Source: Prevotella sp. (GTDB lineage: Bacteria; Bacteroidota; Bacteroidia; Bacteroidales; Bacteroidaceae). Taken from it: a stretch of 51,749 bases of DNA. Of this stretch, positions 22,866 to 31,027 are shown in pieces. The number at the start of each line of letters is the position of its first letter. The stretch's first letter is position 1. The position numbers and the translations under genes were made by a program. The notes under the pieces are model-generated. The model had not been told where the DNA came from, searched no databases, and saw only the letters and a program-made list of their open reading frames with translations. The stretch is taken from contig JAFUAY010000016.1 of assembly GCA_017460515.1 (NCBI GenBank), positions 1 to 51,749 on the forward strand, in the 5' to 3' direction.

Positions 22866-22916
22866 TTCTCTAATGCCTGCTTCCGAAGATAAGCAATACG
22901 TACTAATGCATAGCGT

Positions 22917-24029
22917 ATGGCACAGAAAAATCTAAGCGCTGCAAAGACAGCTAAGAAGGATGAGTTTTATACTCAACTAACTGACATTGAAAGGGAATTG
23001 CAACACTACTGGCCTCATTTTCGTGATAAAGTGGTGCTGTGCAATTGTGATGACCCTTACGAAAGTAATTTCTTCAAGTATTTTGCCCTTCGTTTCAACC
23101 AATTAGGCATGAAGAAACTAATCTGCACCTGTTATAACGGTTCCCCAGTACAGGGCAATGAACTGATGATTGACTTTGGTGACTTTTCAAACGAGCCCAA
23201 GAAGATTGCCTACAAGGTGGAAATTACAGAAGTGAAAGACCTGAATGGTGATGGTGCTGTTGACCTTTCGGATGTTCAATACCTACTTCAGAACGATAAG
23301 AACGTTTGTTCTATTTTGAAGACTGGCGACTTCCGTGATCCTGAATGTATCGAACTGCTAAAACAAGCAGACATTGTTGTCACCAATCCACCATTCTCAT
23401 TATTTAGAGAGTATATCGGACAACTTATGAAGTATGAAAAGAAGTTCTTGATAGTAGGGCATCAAAATTCGATTACCTACAGAGAAGTCTTTCCATTGAT
23501 TAAACAAAACAAGGTGTGGCTTGGATATGGATTTAAAGGTGGTGCCGCACATTTCTACTCTCCGTATGAAGATACAGCGACAGCAGGTGACCACAAAAAA
23601 GACATGATTCGAGTATCAGGTGTGAATTGGTTTACTAACCTTGAAATACCCAAGCGTAATGAAGATTTAGATTTAGTCTGTCAATATTCTCAAGAGGAAT
23701 ATCCTACCTATCATAATTATGATGCAATTAATGTGAATAAAACGTCAGATATACCATGCAATTATAAAGGTATTATAGGAGTTCCTATTACATTCTTAGA
23801 GAAATACAATCCTGAACAATTTGAAATAATCTGGCGTGGTGGAGATATTGAATGGGCAGAGAATGAATGCCCTTTCTATACTCCGCCTTCAAATGAGGAA
23901 GCTGAAAAATTCAAGAAACAAGACAAAACATGGAGGATACAGAATCCATATCTAATAGATAAGTTAGGTAATGCAAAAGTTGTATACCAAAGAATATTTA
24001 TCCGTAACAAACATCCTCAAAAGCTATGA
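22917..24029 (+). CDS. EcoRI-family adenine-specific DNA methyltransferase
   Basis: The 370-residue protein has the layout of the EcoRI-type adenine methyltransferase family: AKKDEFYTQLTDIE near 12-25, DDPYESNFFKYF near 45-56, and the catalytic NPPF at 157-160 in ADIVVTNPPFSLF. It should transfer a methyl group from S-adenosylmethionine to an adenine N6. A DLNGDGAVDLSD stretch at 108-119 looks like an EF-hand or dockerin calcium loop, unusual for such an enzyme. The gene is clearly AT-rich. Its stop overlaps the start of the next gene (ATGATGA), so the two proteins are translationally coupled. Confidence 0.9.
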   Translation: MAQKNLSAAKTAKKDEFYTQLTDIERELQHYWPHFRDKVVLCNCDDPYESNFFKYFALRFNQLGMKKLICTCYNGSPVQGNELMIDFGDFSNEPKKIAYKVEITEVKDLNGDGAVDLSDVQYLLQNDKNVCSILKTGDFRDPECIELLKQADIVVTNPPFSLFREYIGQLMKYEKKFLIVGHQNSITYREVFPLIKQNKVWLGYGFKGGAAHFYSPYEDTATAGDHKKDMIRVSGVNWFTNLEIPKRNEDLDLVCQYSQEEYPTYHNYDAINVNKTSDIPCNYKGIIGVPITFLEKYNPEQFEIIWRGGDIEWAENECPFYTPPSNEEAEKFKKQDKTWRIQNPYLIDKLGNAKVVYQRIFIRNKHPQKL

Positions 24030-25150
24030 TGACAATAAGACAAATCAAAGTAACCGTTGGCGATATCACCAAAGGTTATGTAAATAACGACGAACAAGGA
24101 GTTCGCGGTTATGATGGTCAGCTGGACATTCGCCCACCTTATCAGCGTGAGTTTATCTATAATGAGAAGGAACAGCAGGCCGTAATACATACCGTATTGC
24201 AAGGCTATCCACTGAACGTGATGTATTGGGTAAAACGCTCAGAGGATGCTGATTGTCCTTATGAGGTTATGGACGGACAGCAGCGAACACTTTCGCTCTG
24301 TGAATATGTGGATGGCAAGTTCTCGTATGAGTTTAAGAACTTTTTCAATCAGCCTGAGGATATTCAGAAGCGCATCCTCAACTATCCGCTGACTATCTAT
24401 GTCTGTGAGGGTGAGGCATCGGAGAAGCTGGAGTGGTTCAAGACCATCAACATAGCAGGTAAGCCGCTAAACGAACAGGAAATCAATAATGCAATCTATG
24501 CAGGTCCTTTTGTCTCAGATGCCAAGCGTCATTTCTCGAAGTCGAATAGTGGCGCGGCTCGTTTGGGTAAAGACCTCGTAAATGGTACGCCCATCCGTCA
24601 GGACTTTTTGAAAGTAGCTTTGGAATGGATAGCTGACCATGAAACTCGTGGCGGTCATCGACAGACGGTAGTAGGCTATATGGCTGCCCATCAGCATGAC
24701 CCCAACGCCAATAACCTATGGTCTTATTTCCAGACAGTGCTGAACTGGGCTATCACCAACTTCGACATGAAGAAGTTTAAGAAGATAATGAAGGGATTGG
24801 ATTGGGCTTGGCTCTACGACAAGTATGGCTCAGAGACGCTCGATACTGCCGCTCTTGGCAAACGAATCTCTGAATTGATGCGCGATAGCGAGATTCAGAA
24901 ACAGTCGGGCATTATTCCGTTTGTGCTGACTGGCGATGAACACTATCTGGACCTTCGTGCCTTCCCTGAAGATATCAAACTTGCCGTTTGGGAAAAGCAG
25001 AACCACATCTGTCCCATCTGCGGCAAGGAGTTCGACTACGAATTCATGGAGGGCGACCACATCGCCCCTTGGCGCGAGGGCGGCCGAACCGTCATTGAGA
25101 ACTGCCAGATGCTGTGCAGGGAGTGTAATAGGAGAAAGGGAGCGAAATAA
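24026..25150 (+). CDS. DUF262-HNH nuclease (GmrSD-like)
   Basis: The 374-residue protein begins with a ParB-like DUF262 domain: RPPYQREF (36-43) and the nucleotide-binding DGQQRTLSL (83-91). The C-terminus is an HNH nuclease with zinc cysteines: CPIC (329-332), DHI (344-346), N359 and CREC (364-367). All key residues are present. Related proteins (GmrSD, BrxU) cut modified phage DNA using nucleotide hydrolysis. Here it is coupled to a methyltransferase, which suggests a restriction-type pair. It carries MMTIRQ as start; the second Met is equally possible. Confidence 0.9.
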   Translation: MMTIRQIKVTVGDITKGYVNNDEQGVRGYDGQLDIRPPYQREFIYNEKEQQAVIHTVLQGYPLNVMYWVKRSEDADCPYEVMDGQQRTLSLCEYVDGKFSYEFKNFFNQPEDIQKRILNYPLTIYVCEGEASEKLEWFKTINIAGKPLNEQEINNAIYAGPFVSDAKRHFSKSNSGAARLGKDLVNGTPIRQDFLKVALEWIADHETRGGHRQTVVGYMAAHQHDPNANNLWSYFQTVLNWAITNFDMKKFKKIMKGLDWAWLYDKYGSETLDTAALGKRISELMRDSEIQKQSGIIPFVLTGDEHYLDLRAFPEDIKLAVWEKQNHICPICGKEFDYEFMEGDHIAPWREGGRTVIENCQMLCRECNRRKGAK

Positions 25151-25165
25151 AAAACTTACCTTTAT

Positions 25166-25197
25166 TTTGGAATAATCTTAAATAATTTGTAGCTTTG
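25166..25197 (+). promoter_or_regulatory. promoter of the small membrane-protein pair
   Basis: TTTGG (25166-25170), 19 nt, TAGCTTTG (25190-25197). It begins just after the nuclease stop. Confidence 0.78.
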
Positions 25198-25217
25198 CAG
25201 AAAAATAGAAGATCCGA

Positions 25218-25403
25218 ATGATGCTGTTAGTAATATACTTGTTTGTGTCGTTGGCTTATGCATGCTTATCCGAGGAATTGAGACCGTCGACATTTATAGG
25301 ATGGGGACTGTATGCTTTCCTGACAGTGTGTTTCACGCCGATAGTTTCTATACCAATTACTACTGCAGCATGTTATTTTTTGGGGTCGATATACGGGGAG
25401 TAG
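25218..25403 (+). CDS. small membrane protein (61 aa)
   Basis: The product is almost entirely hydrophobic, with two likely membrane spans (about 2-18 and 28-56) separated by the polar EELRPSTF turn. It sits 20 nt behind a good promoter, which argues that it is real despite its size. A second tiny frame follows after 14 nt. No family is recognised. Being next to an RM-like pair, it might be part of the same defence island, but that is inference. Confidence 0.6.
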   Translation: MMLLVIYLFVSLAYACLSEELRPSTFIGWGLYAFLTVCFTPIVSIPITTAACYFLGSIYGE

Positions 25404-25417
25404 AAAACATTCTTTAA

Positions 25418-25549
25418 ATGGATACCATCGTCTATATCATAGGAGTCGTCTGTACTTGTTTGGTAAGCATTGCCGCGTTGATTTGTCCGTTTTGGATAAT
25501 ATGGGCAATTTACAAGATGAGCAAGGAATGGTGGTATTATAATCACTAA
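25418..25549 (+). CDS. very small membrane protein (43 aa)
   Basis: A complete frame of 43 codons starts MDTIVYIIGVVCTCLV and ends KEWWYYNH. It has one long hydrophobic span (about 4-31) and a basic, aromatic tail, a layout seen in small toxins and in inner-membrane regulators. It shares the promoter with the 61-aa gene. The evidence is only composition and position. Confidence 0.45.
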   Translation: MDTIVYIIGVVCTCLVSIAALICPFWIIWAIYKMSKEWWYYNH

Positions 25550-25594
25550 CGAATGCGATACTACACGTCAATGGTCATCGCCGCAGTCAAAAGC

Positions 25595-25676
25595 TTAGAT
25601 ATCAGACCGCAGTTGCTTAGTTATTAGACTGCAATTGCTTAGTGATTGCGTTTCAATTATTAAGTAATTAGACATT
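25595..25676. repeat. short word repeat, family TTAGTAATT, locus 2
   Basis: Four to five variants of GCAATTGCTTAGTTATTAG are strung together. It matches the family at 1270-1335. No gene is seen in 25550-26050. Confidence 0.65.
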
Positions 25677-25850
25677 AAAAGCCTTGTAACTGGATCGTTA
25701 TTACTTTGTGACTGGAAAACATGAATTTCAATAAAACCTCATAACATCATCAAACAGCCTTGAAATGCCGATGTACAAAGGGATTGAGAGCCATGATGTT
25801 TTCCGAAAACCTCATACAAAAGTCATCAAACCTCATGGATGATAACCTGT

Positions 25851-25988
25851 CGTAAGCGTATCCGCTGTGACGTCTTGCGGGCTATGAGTGAAACGTAGTT
25901 TCGCCAAGGGCAAAGCCTAGTTTCTCAACGAGTAAAACGTAGTTTCGCTATGAGTAAAACGTAGTTTCGCTATGAGCGTTCCTTGGCG
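25851..25988. repeat. dispersed hairpin plus 22-bp tandem repeat
   Basis: The first 22 nt (25851-25872) are identical to 1231-1252. Then a 22-bp unit GAGTAAAACGTAGTTTCGCT is repeated: exact copies at 25929-25950 and 25951-25972 and a weaker one near 25886-25905, each with a GAAAC-GTA-GTTTC type palindrome. CGCCAAGG (25902-25909) and CCTTGGCG (25981-25988) flank the array in inverted order. It is non-coding. Confidence 0.8.
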
Positions 25989-25990
25989 TT

Positions 25991-26040
25991 GTTATTCCGC
26001 AGTTACTTAGTTATTAGGACGTAATTACTTAGTAACTTTC
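25991..26040. repeat. short word repeat, family TTAGTAATT, locus 3
   Basis: TTACTTAGTTATTAG and TTACTTAGTAAC variants lie just upstream of the M6 protease promoter. Confidence 0.55.
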
Positions 26041-26049
26041 TGAAAAAAG

Positions 26050-26081
26050 TTTGGTGGATTCCGTAAAAAGCGTTACCTTTG
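26050..26081 (+). promoter_or_regulatory. promoter of the M6 protease gene
   Basis: TTTGG (26050-26054), 19 nt, TACCTTTG (26074-26081), 27 nt before the start. Confidence 0.8.
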
Positions 26082-26107
26082 GAGGCTGAAAAAGTAAAAA
26101 ATACGGA

Positions 26108-27580
26108 ATGATGATCAATAGAAAGCTGATGACAGGTTTGCTGCTGTGGCTGGTGGCGCTGACTGCAATTGCACAAGAAAGCTTATCGCCGCAAGGGTGT
26201 AGGCGTGGTACACCGCGTTCTGTTCAGCTACGTCGCGGAGCCAGTGAGGGCAGCACACCTGGTGGCGACTTCTATCATGGTGAGCGCCATCAACTGACCG
26301 TTCTGGTGGCGTTCAACGACCGCTCGTTCGTTGGCGATGAAGCTGCCACCATGGAACAATGGAACAAGATATTCAATGTAGAGAACCTGACGGAGGACCC
26401 TTTCAAGGGCTCTGTTCGTGACTACTTCCTTGCCCAAAGCTATGGCGAGTTCCGTATTGTCTTCGATTTGGTATATGTGCAGGTCAGCGGTAATGCCAGG
26501 AAGTATGCCAGCAATGCTGTGGATGATGAGAACTCGCAGTATCTGGTAGAAGATGTCATGGATGTACTCAAGCAGAATCCTGACATAGACTGGAGCCGAT
26601 ACGACTGGAATGGCAACGGCTACGTCAACCAACTGCTCATCATTTATGCGGGTCACGGCATGAACGATTTTTCCGGTTCTGACCTGATATGGCCTCACCA
26701 GTGGTGGATGAGCGAACACTTGAAGGATGGCCAAGAGGGCGTCTATTGCGAACCTATTCCCGTTTCTGCGGGAGAGAAGAACTACTTCGTTGACTGCTAT
26801 TGCGCTTTGTCTGAACTGAAGAGTGATAACAGCTATGGTACTTTCGGTACCATCTGTCACGAATATTCCCATTGCTTCGGATTCCCTGATTTCTACTATA
26901 ACGGTAGTGTCAAGACGGTGGGAGAATGGGATATCATGGATCTTGGTAACTATAACGGTGATGGTTACCTGCCTGTTGGCTACTCAGCTCACGAACGCTG
27001 GCTCATGGGGTGGCTCACGCCCATAGAACTGAAGGAAACGACATCGATTGTCAATATGCCGGCTTTGGCAAACGAGGGAGTGGCCTATCTGATTCGCAAC
27101 GATGGATGGGAGAATGAGTATTACATCGTGGAGAACCGCCAGCCGTCGGGGTGGGACGCCAGTATTCCCGGTAGTGGCATCACCATTTTCCATATTGACT
27201 ATGACCCCTCTGTATGGACAAGTACAACTGTTTCTACCAACTCTTCTACCCGTAAGCGTTATGTAATCTTCCCCGCCAATAACTTCAGCCAGTTAAAAAT
27301 GGATGGCTGGGCTTATCCTTATCGGGACAACAACTCGCTGACGAACACGTCGAGCCCCGCTGCCATCCTGTTTAATGAGAACAGCGACGGTACAAAATAC
27401 ATGTCAAAGCCGATTACGAATATGACGGTCAGTGGAGGGTTGGCATCGTTTGATTTCACTGTCTCAACTGCGGGAATGAAGGAACTGACAACGGGCGCTG
27501 AACAGTTGCTCTACCACTTTGGCGTGATTGACATTGTGCGTGATGCCAAAGGAAACATCCGAAAGGTAATCAGAAAATAA
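26108..27580 (+). CDS. M6-family secreted metalloprotease
   Basis: A signal peptide (MMINRKLMTGLLLWLVALTAIAQ) leads a 490-residue protein. The zinc site HEYSHCFGFPD near 256 follows the HExxHxxGxxD pattern of metzincin-like M6 peptidases (immune inhibitor A relatives), and WDIMDLGNYNG supplies the Met-turn-like segment. The central part (GHGMNDFSGSDLIWPHQW) is typical for Bacteroidales members. The C-terminus ends GNIRKVIRK and may be a shortened sorting tail. It probably degrades host or dietary protein outside the cell. It overlaps the 3' end of the lacI-type gene on the other strand by 11 nt. Confidence 0.92.
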   Translation: MMINRKLMTGLLLWLVALTAIAQESLSPQGCRRGTPRSVQLRRGASEGSTPGGDFYHGERHQLTVLVAFNDRSFVGDEAATMEQWNKIFNVENLTEDPFKGSVRDYFLAQSYGEFRIVFDLVYVQVSGNARKYASNAVDDENSQYLVEDVMDVLKQNPDIDWSRYDWNGNGYVNQLLIIYAGHGMNDFSGSDLIWPHQWWMSEHLKDGQEGVYCEPIPVSAGEKNYFVDCYCALSELKSDNSYGTFGTICHEYSHCFGFPDFYYNGSVKTVGEWDIMDLGNYNGDGYLPVGYSAHERWLMGWLTPIELKETTSIVNMPALANEGVAYLIRNDGWENEYYIVENRQPSGWDASIPGSGITIFHIDYDPSVWTSTTVSTNSSTRKRYVIFPANNFSQLKMDGWAYPYRDNNSLTNTSSPAAILFNENSDGTKYMSKPITNMTVSGGLASFDFTVSTAGMKELTTGAEQLLYHFGVIDIVRDAKGNIRKVIRK

Positions 27581-28601
27581 GCTTATGACTGCTCTCGCGG
27601 ATTTTCTGGATGGTGGGAATGATGCGATGAATGGGTAGCTGCTGACCGCGGATATGGTCGAGCAGCAGCTGACAGGCGGTCTGCCCCATCAGGTGACTCT
27701 GGTCTTCGATGGTGGAAAGGGTAGGGGTGACGTCCTCAACATACTCTACATCGCTGAAACCAATGAGGGCCACATCGTCAGGAATGCGCAGTCCGCTGAG
27801 CTTAATGGCTTTCATGGCTGCAAAGAGCAGCGTGTCGTTGAGGGCAATAATGCCATCGGGACGTTCGGGAAGATCGAGAAGCGCGTTGGTGGCATCGATG
27901 GCTGAGGCTACGTCGATATCGCTATAGGCCACATATTCAGGACGAACGAGCAGACGATTGTCGTGAAGGGCCTCGATATAACCGTGCTTGCGCTCCTGCA
28001 CCATCTTCAGACGTGAGGGACCACATAGGATAGCTATGTTTCTGCAACCTTGTTCGATGAGATGACGCGTGGCCCGATGGGCTGCCTCTACACTATCGGC
28101 AGTCACTGAGGAATAGACAGGGGTATTGGCATTGCCGTCAGGAATGTCGCGGGCTACGAAGACAACGGGAATGGAATCATCGGCGAGGGCTGCAAAATGA
28201 TCGAAGGACTCTGTCTCTTGTGTCACGCTGGCAATGATGCCTGCCACATGGAGTTGTCTGAGACTGTCGACATTATGGCGCTCGTCAGCGAAACTCTCAT
28301 GGGAATTCATGCTAATCACGGCGTAACCCGCTTTGGATGCTTCCTGCTCGATACCATCGAGGACGGAAGAATAGAACAGGGTTACGCCGTGAGGCACGAT
28401 GACGCCAATGACTGGCAACTGTCCGCTGCGCAGGGAATTGGCAATGAAATTCTTGGAATAGTGCATCTCGCGTGCCGTCTGCATGACCAGCTGACGGGTC
28501 TGCAGGCTAATGGCAGGATTATCCTGAAGGGCACGTGACACTGTGGCAACGCTCAGACCGAGCTTTGCCGCAATGTCTTTCAGAGATGCTGGCTTATTCA
28601 T
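27570..28601 (-). CDS. LacI-family transcriptional regulator
   Basis: The N-terminal LacI helix-turn-helix is clear (SLKDIAAKLGLSVATVSRALQ, residues 5-25), with a hinge SKNFIANSLRS and a periplasmic-binding-protein-like sensor domain (VIGVIVPHG from about 65, GIIALNDTLLFAAMKAIKLSG near 243). Such proteins bind a sugar or other metabolite and repress or activate genes. The target is not evident: neighbours are housekeeping genes. Its ATG overlaps the TAA of the DUF5606 gene by one base, so it is the last gene of the nusB unit. Confidence 0.93.
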   Translation of the reverse strand: MNKPASLKDIAAKLGLSVATVSRALQDNPAISLQTRQLVMQTAREMHYSKNFIANSLRSGQLPVIGVIVPHGVTLFYSSVLDGIEQEASKAGYAVISMNSHESFADERHNVDSLRQLHVAGIIASVTQETESFDHFAALADDSIPVVFVARDIPDGNANTPVYSSVTADSVEAAHRATRHLIEQGCRNIAILCGPSRLKMVQERKHGYIEALHDNRLLVRPEYVAYSDIDVASAIDATNALLDLPERPDGIIALNDTLLFAAMKAIKLSGLRIPDDVALIGFSDVEYVEDVTPTLSTIEDQSHLMGQTACQLLLDHIRGQQLPIHRIIPTIQKIRESSHKLIF

Positions 28602-29074
28602 TAGGCCTTCTTGCTTTTCTTGCTCTCAGCCTTGGGCTCTTCCTCAGTTTTCTCCTCGGCCTTCTCCTCAGCCTTTTCCTCTTCTTTGAAGTCGGTAATG
28701 CCGTTCTCAATGAGGATGTTGTACCACTGGATGAGCTTCTTGATATCGCTGCTGTGAACACGCTCGCGGTCGAAGTTGGGCAGCACCTTTGAGAAATACT
28801 CGCGCAGTTCGTCGCCACAGGCTTTCTTGAAATCGACAGACGATTTCTTGCCCTGCTCCAGTTGCTTCAGGTTCTCCAGTACGTCCATCAGGGGCACATC
28901 GTCAGTATCGGTGAACATGGCGATATCAGAGAGTGAAGTGATACGGTCGGTGCCAAAGGCGGGCATACGACGATGGGTAGCATCGAGAATCTCGACAATC
29001 AGGTTGCCGTTGCCGCGTGAAACGAGTTTGTAAAGTCCGGGCTTACCGGAAATAGCTAAAATAGTCTGTTGCAT
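28601..29074 (-). CDS. DUF5606 protein
   Basis: The 157-residue protein has the conserved Bacteroidetes DUF5606 body (ILAISGKPGLYKLVSRGNGNLIVEILD, then RMPAFGTDRITSLSDIAMFT) with an SH3-like beta start, and a low-complexity acidic/basic tail of EEKAEEK repeats from about residue 130. The function is unknown; the family is near universal in Bacteroidetes. It is soluble. It lies 50 nt after coaE and overlaps the next gene by one base. Confidence 0.9.
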   Translation of the reverse strand: MQQTILAISGKPGLYKLVSRGNGNLIVEILDATHRRMPAFGTDRITSLSDIAMFTDTDDVPLMDVLENLKQLEQGKKSSVDFKKACGDELREYFSKVLPNFDRERVHSSDIKKLIQWYNILIENGITDFKEEEKAEEKAEEKTEEEPKAESKKSKKA

Positions 29075-29124
29075 TGTTTTCTGTATTTTATAAAGTTGTT
29101 AATAATCGGGGTGCGGGGTCAGAC

Positions 29125-29709
29125 TCATCCGTTGAGTTCAGAGAGCAACTGCTCTATCTGTGGCTGTAGGGGCTGCTGACCGTCGTTGATAATCTCGAAG
29201 TGGGCCAACTGGCGGAGCTTTTCCTGGGGCCACTGGTGCGAGATCCACTCACGGGCTTTCTCAGAACTGATGGCGTCGCGCTGGGTGATGCGCTGGATGC
29301 GTACTGCCTCTGGAGCGGTGACCACCACCACGCGGTCAACGATATGGGAGATGCCTGATTCATAGAGAATGGCGCTCTCCATCCACTGCATGCCACTGGT
29401 CTCAAAGTCGTGTATGACGGCAGGATGGACGATGGCGTTGATGGCCTGGGTGTTCGACTGTGAGGCCAGCAGAAACGAGGCAACGGCTTTTTTGTTCAGC
29501 TGCCATGTCGTATGGCCTTCGGCATCCGTCAGCCGCAAGTAGGTATCAGGTCCGATGAGGGACGTGAGTTGTGTTCTCAGAGAAGCATCCTCACGCATGA
29601 GACGCTTGGCGGCGCTATCGCAATCGTAGACTGTGATGCCGCGTTCGGCCAACAGCCTGCATACGTAGCTCTTGCCACTACCGATGCCACCTGTAATGCC
29701 TATCTTCAT
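29125..29709 (-). CDS. coaE: dephospho-CoA kinase
   Basis: The enzyme phosphorylates dephospho-CoA in the last step of coenzyme A synthesis. The 194-residue protein has the P-loop GGIGSGKS at 6-13, DCDSAAKRLM, and the lid and base-binding region QRITQRDAISSEKAREWISHQWP. The length is normal. Its ATG overlaps the TGA of the upstream YbbR gene by one base (TGATG). Confidence 0.96.
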   Translation of the reverse strand: MKIGITGGIGSGKSYVCRLLAERGITVYDCDSAAKRLMREDASLRTQLTSLIGPDTYLRLTDAEGHTTWQLNKKAVASFLLASQSNTQAINAIVHPAVIHDFETSGMQWMESAILYESGISHIVDRVVVVTAPEAVRIQRITQRDAISSEKAREWISHQWPQEKLRQLAHFEIINDGQQPLQPQIEQLLSELNG

Positions 29710-30692
29710 CAGTTCTGTTCTTCTATCAGGTAGTCTACCTGTTTCTGAGTGAGTTTGATGCGAGATACGTTGGCTGGAGCCTGCTTCAGGTAGATATTAC
29801 ACTTCGGAGTGGGGTTCGACTCAATCTCGGCATAGTCGGCGATGATACGGAAATCGGAAGCCGACAACTTCTGATAGGTCTTCACACCCGTGACGAAACG
29901 TACTCCTACCTTAGCAGGGAAGGTGCGCAACACTTTGCCTTCAGGCATATTGATGCCCTCGATGGGTATGTCGTCGATGCTCTCCTCAGTGAGGATATCG
30001 GTCATGAAGTGCATGGTCACGATGTCGGGCACCATTTTTACACCAGGAATATGCTGTAGGTGCGAGTTCACGACGAGCGTATCGTGGAAATTGGTCTGGT
30101 TGAGCATGGTGGTATAGACCACGTTGATACTGTCCAACTTCTCGCGTGAGGCAAAGATGGTGATACTGTCCGGATCGTATGTCACGTCGGAAATGAAATA
30201 GAGATCATCGGGTGTTACCGTACCGCGCCATTTGACAGGCACCTGTTTCTTTTCACCATAATTATAATAAAAGGTGAGGTGGTCGGGCTTGATACTGATC
30301 AGCTTTGAAGAGGCATTCAGTTTCTGTGTCACTTCCTTGGTGAGCTCAGCATTCTGGACTTCGCCCTTGCCACGACTGCGGCTGTGGGTACTGAAGTCAA
30401 TGTCGATACCACGCAGTGCGTCGCCAAAGAGATAGGTGAGCAGGATGATGCCCTTATCGCTGACGGTGACTCGGATGGTGTCGTCTTCAGGCGATGTCAT
30501 TACCGCGTTCTTTGGCACGTCGACATAGTGGACGGGCACGCGCACTTCCTGTTCGTAGGTATCGTTGAGTGCCGTGAGCAGCCAGAATATTCCGGCCATG
30601 AAAAAGAAGGATAAAAAAGTCAGGAATTCCTTGTTAGCCTTGCTGAACAAGAAATTACTGACTGACTTGAAGATCTCTTTTGAGTTCACCAC
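29709..30692 (-). CDS. YbbR-like membrane-anchored protein
   Basis: One N-terminal membrane segment (about 22-42, FLTFLSFFFMAGIFWLLTAL) is followed by repeated YbbR-type beta domains (VRVPVHYVDVP and later KKQVPVKWRGTVTPDD), exposed to the periplasm. In Firmicutes YbbR (CdaR) regulates the cyclic-di-AMP synthase CdaA; in Bacteroidetes the gene lies, as here, between yajC and coaE and its role is unclear. The downstream gene overlaps by one base. Confidence 0.88.
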   Translation of the reverse strand: MVNSKEIFKSVSNFLFSKANKEFLTFLSFFFMAGIFWLLTALNDTYEQEVRVPVHYVDVPKNAVMTSPEDDTIRVTVSDKGIILLTYLFGDALRGIDIDFSTHSRSRGKGEVQNAELTKEVTQKLNASSKLISIKPDHLTFYYNYGEKKQVPVKWRGTVTPDDLYFISDVTYDPDSITIFASREKLDSINVVYTTMLNQTNFHDTLVVNSHLQHIPGVKMVPDIVTMHFMTDILTEESIDDIPIEGINMPEGKVLRTFPAKVGVRFVTGVKTYQKLSASDFRIIADYAEIESNPTPKCNIYLKQAPANVSRIKLTQKQVDYLIEEQN

Positions 30693-30707
30693 TCTGTTAG
30701 CGTGTTA

Positions 30708-31025
30708 TCACTTTTGAAGCGGAGTGTTGGCCATGTCCTTGAAGACGGAACCCTTGTCGACGGTGATGACCACATCGGATGCAATCTTCACCTCAACAAC
30801 GTTGCGAACCAGGTCGACTTTCTTCACGGTGCCATAGATGCCACCACCCGTAACAACGGGTGTGCCCTCCTTTAATTCGTTCTGGAACTTCTGAATCTCT
30901 TTCTGACGCTTCTGCTGAGGACGTATCATAAAGAAATACATAATGGCGAAGATGGCTACGAACATCAGAATCATGCTCATACCACCGCCTTGTGCAGCTT
31001 GGGCTGCGAGTACTACATTTGTCAT
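30708..31025 (-). CDS. yajC: preprotein translocase subunit YajC
   Basis: The 105-residue protein has a single membrane span (about 15-33, GMSMILMFVAIFAIMYFFMI), the family signature RPQQKRQKE and the soluble domain VVTGGGIYGTVKKVD. YajC assists the SecDF complex in protein export. It is 2 nt after nusB and 15 nt before the YbbR gene. Confidence 0.96.
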   Translation of the reverse strand: MTNVVLAAQAAQGGGMSMILMFVAIFAIMYFFMIRPQQKRQKEIQKFQNELKEGTPVVTGGGIYGTVKKVDLVRNVVEVKIASDVVITVDKGSVFKDMANTPLQK

Positions 31026-31027
31026 TG

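Noticed and set aside
22917-24029. Classical EcoRI restriction-modification system
   Set aside because: The coupled partner has DUF262 and HNH domains and no likeness to the EcoRI nuclease.
25929-25972. Possible CRISPR array (exact repeats)
   Set aside because: The units abut with no spacers of unique sequence and there are no cas genes in the window.
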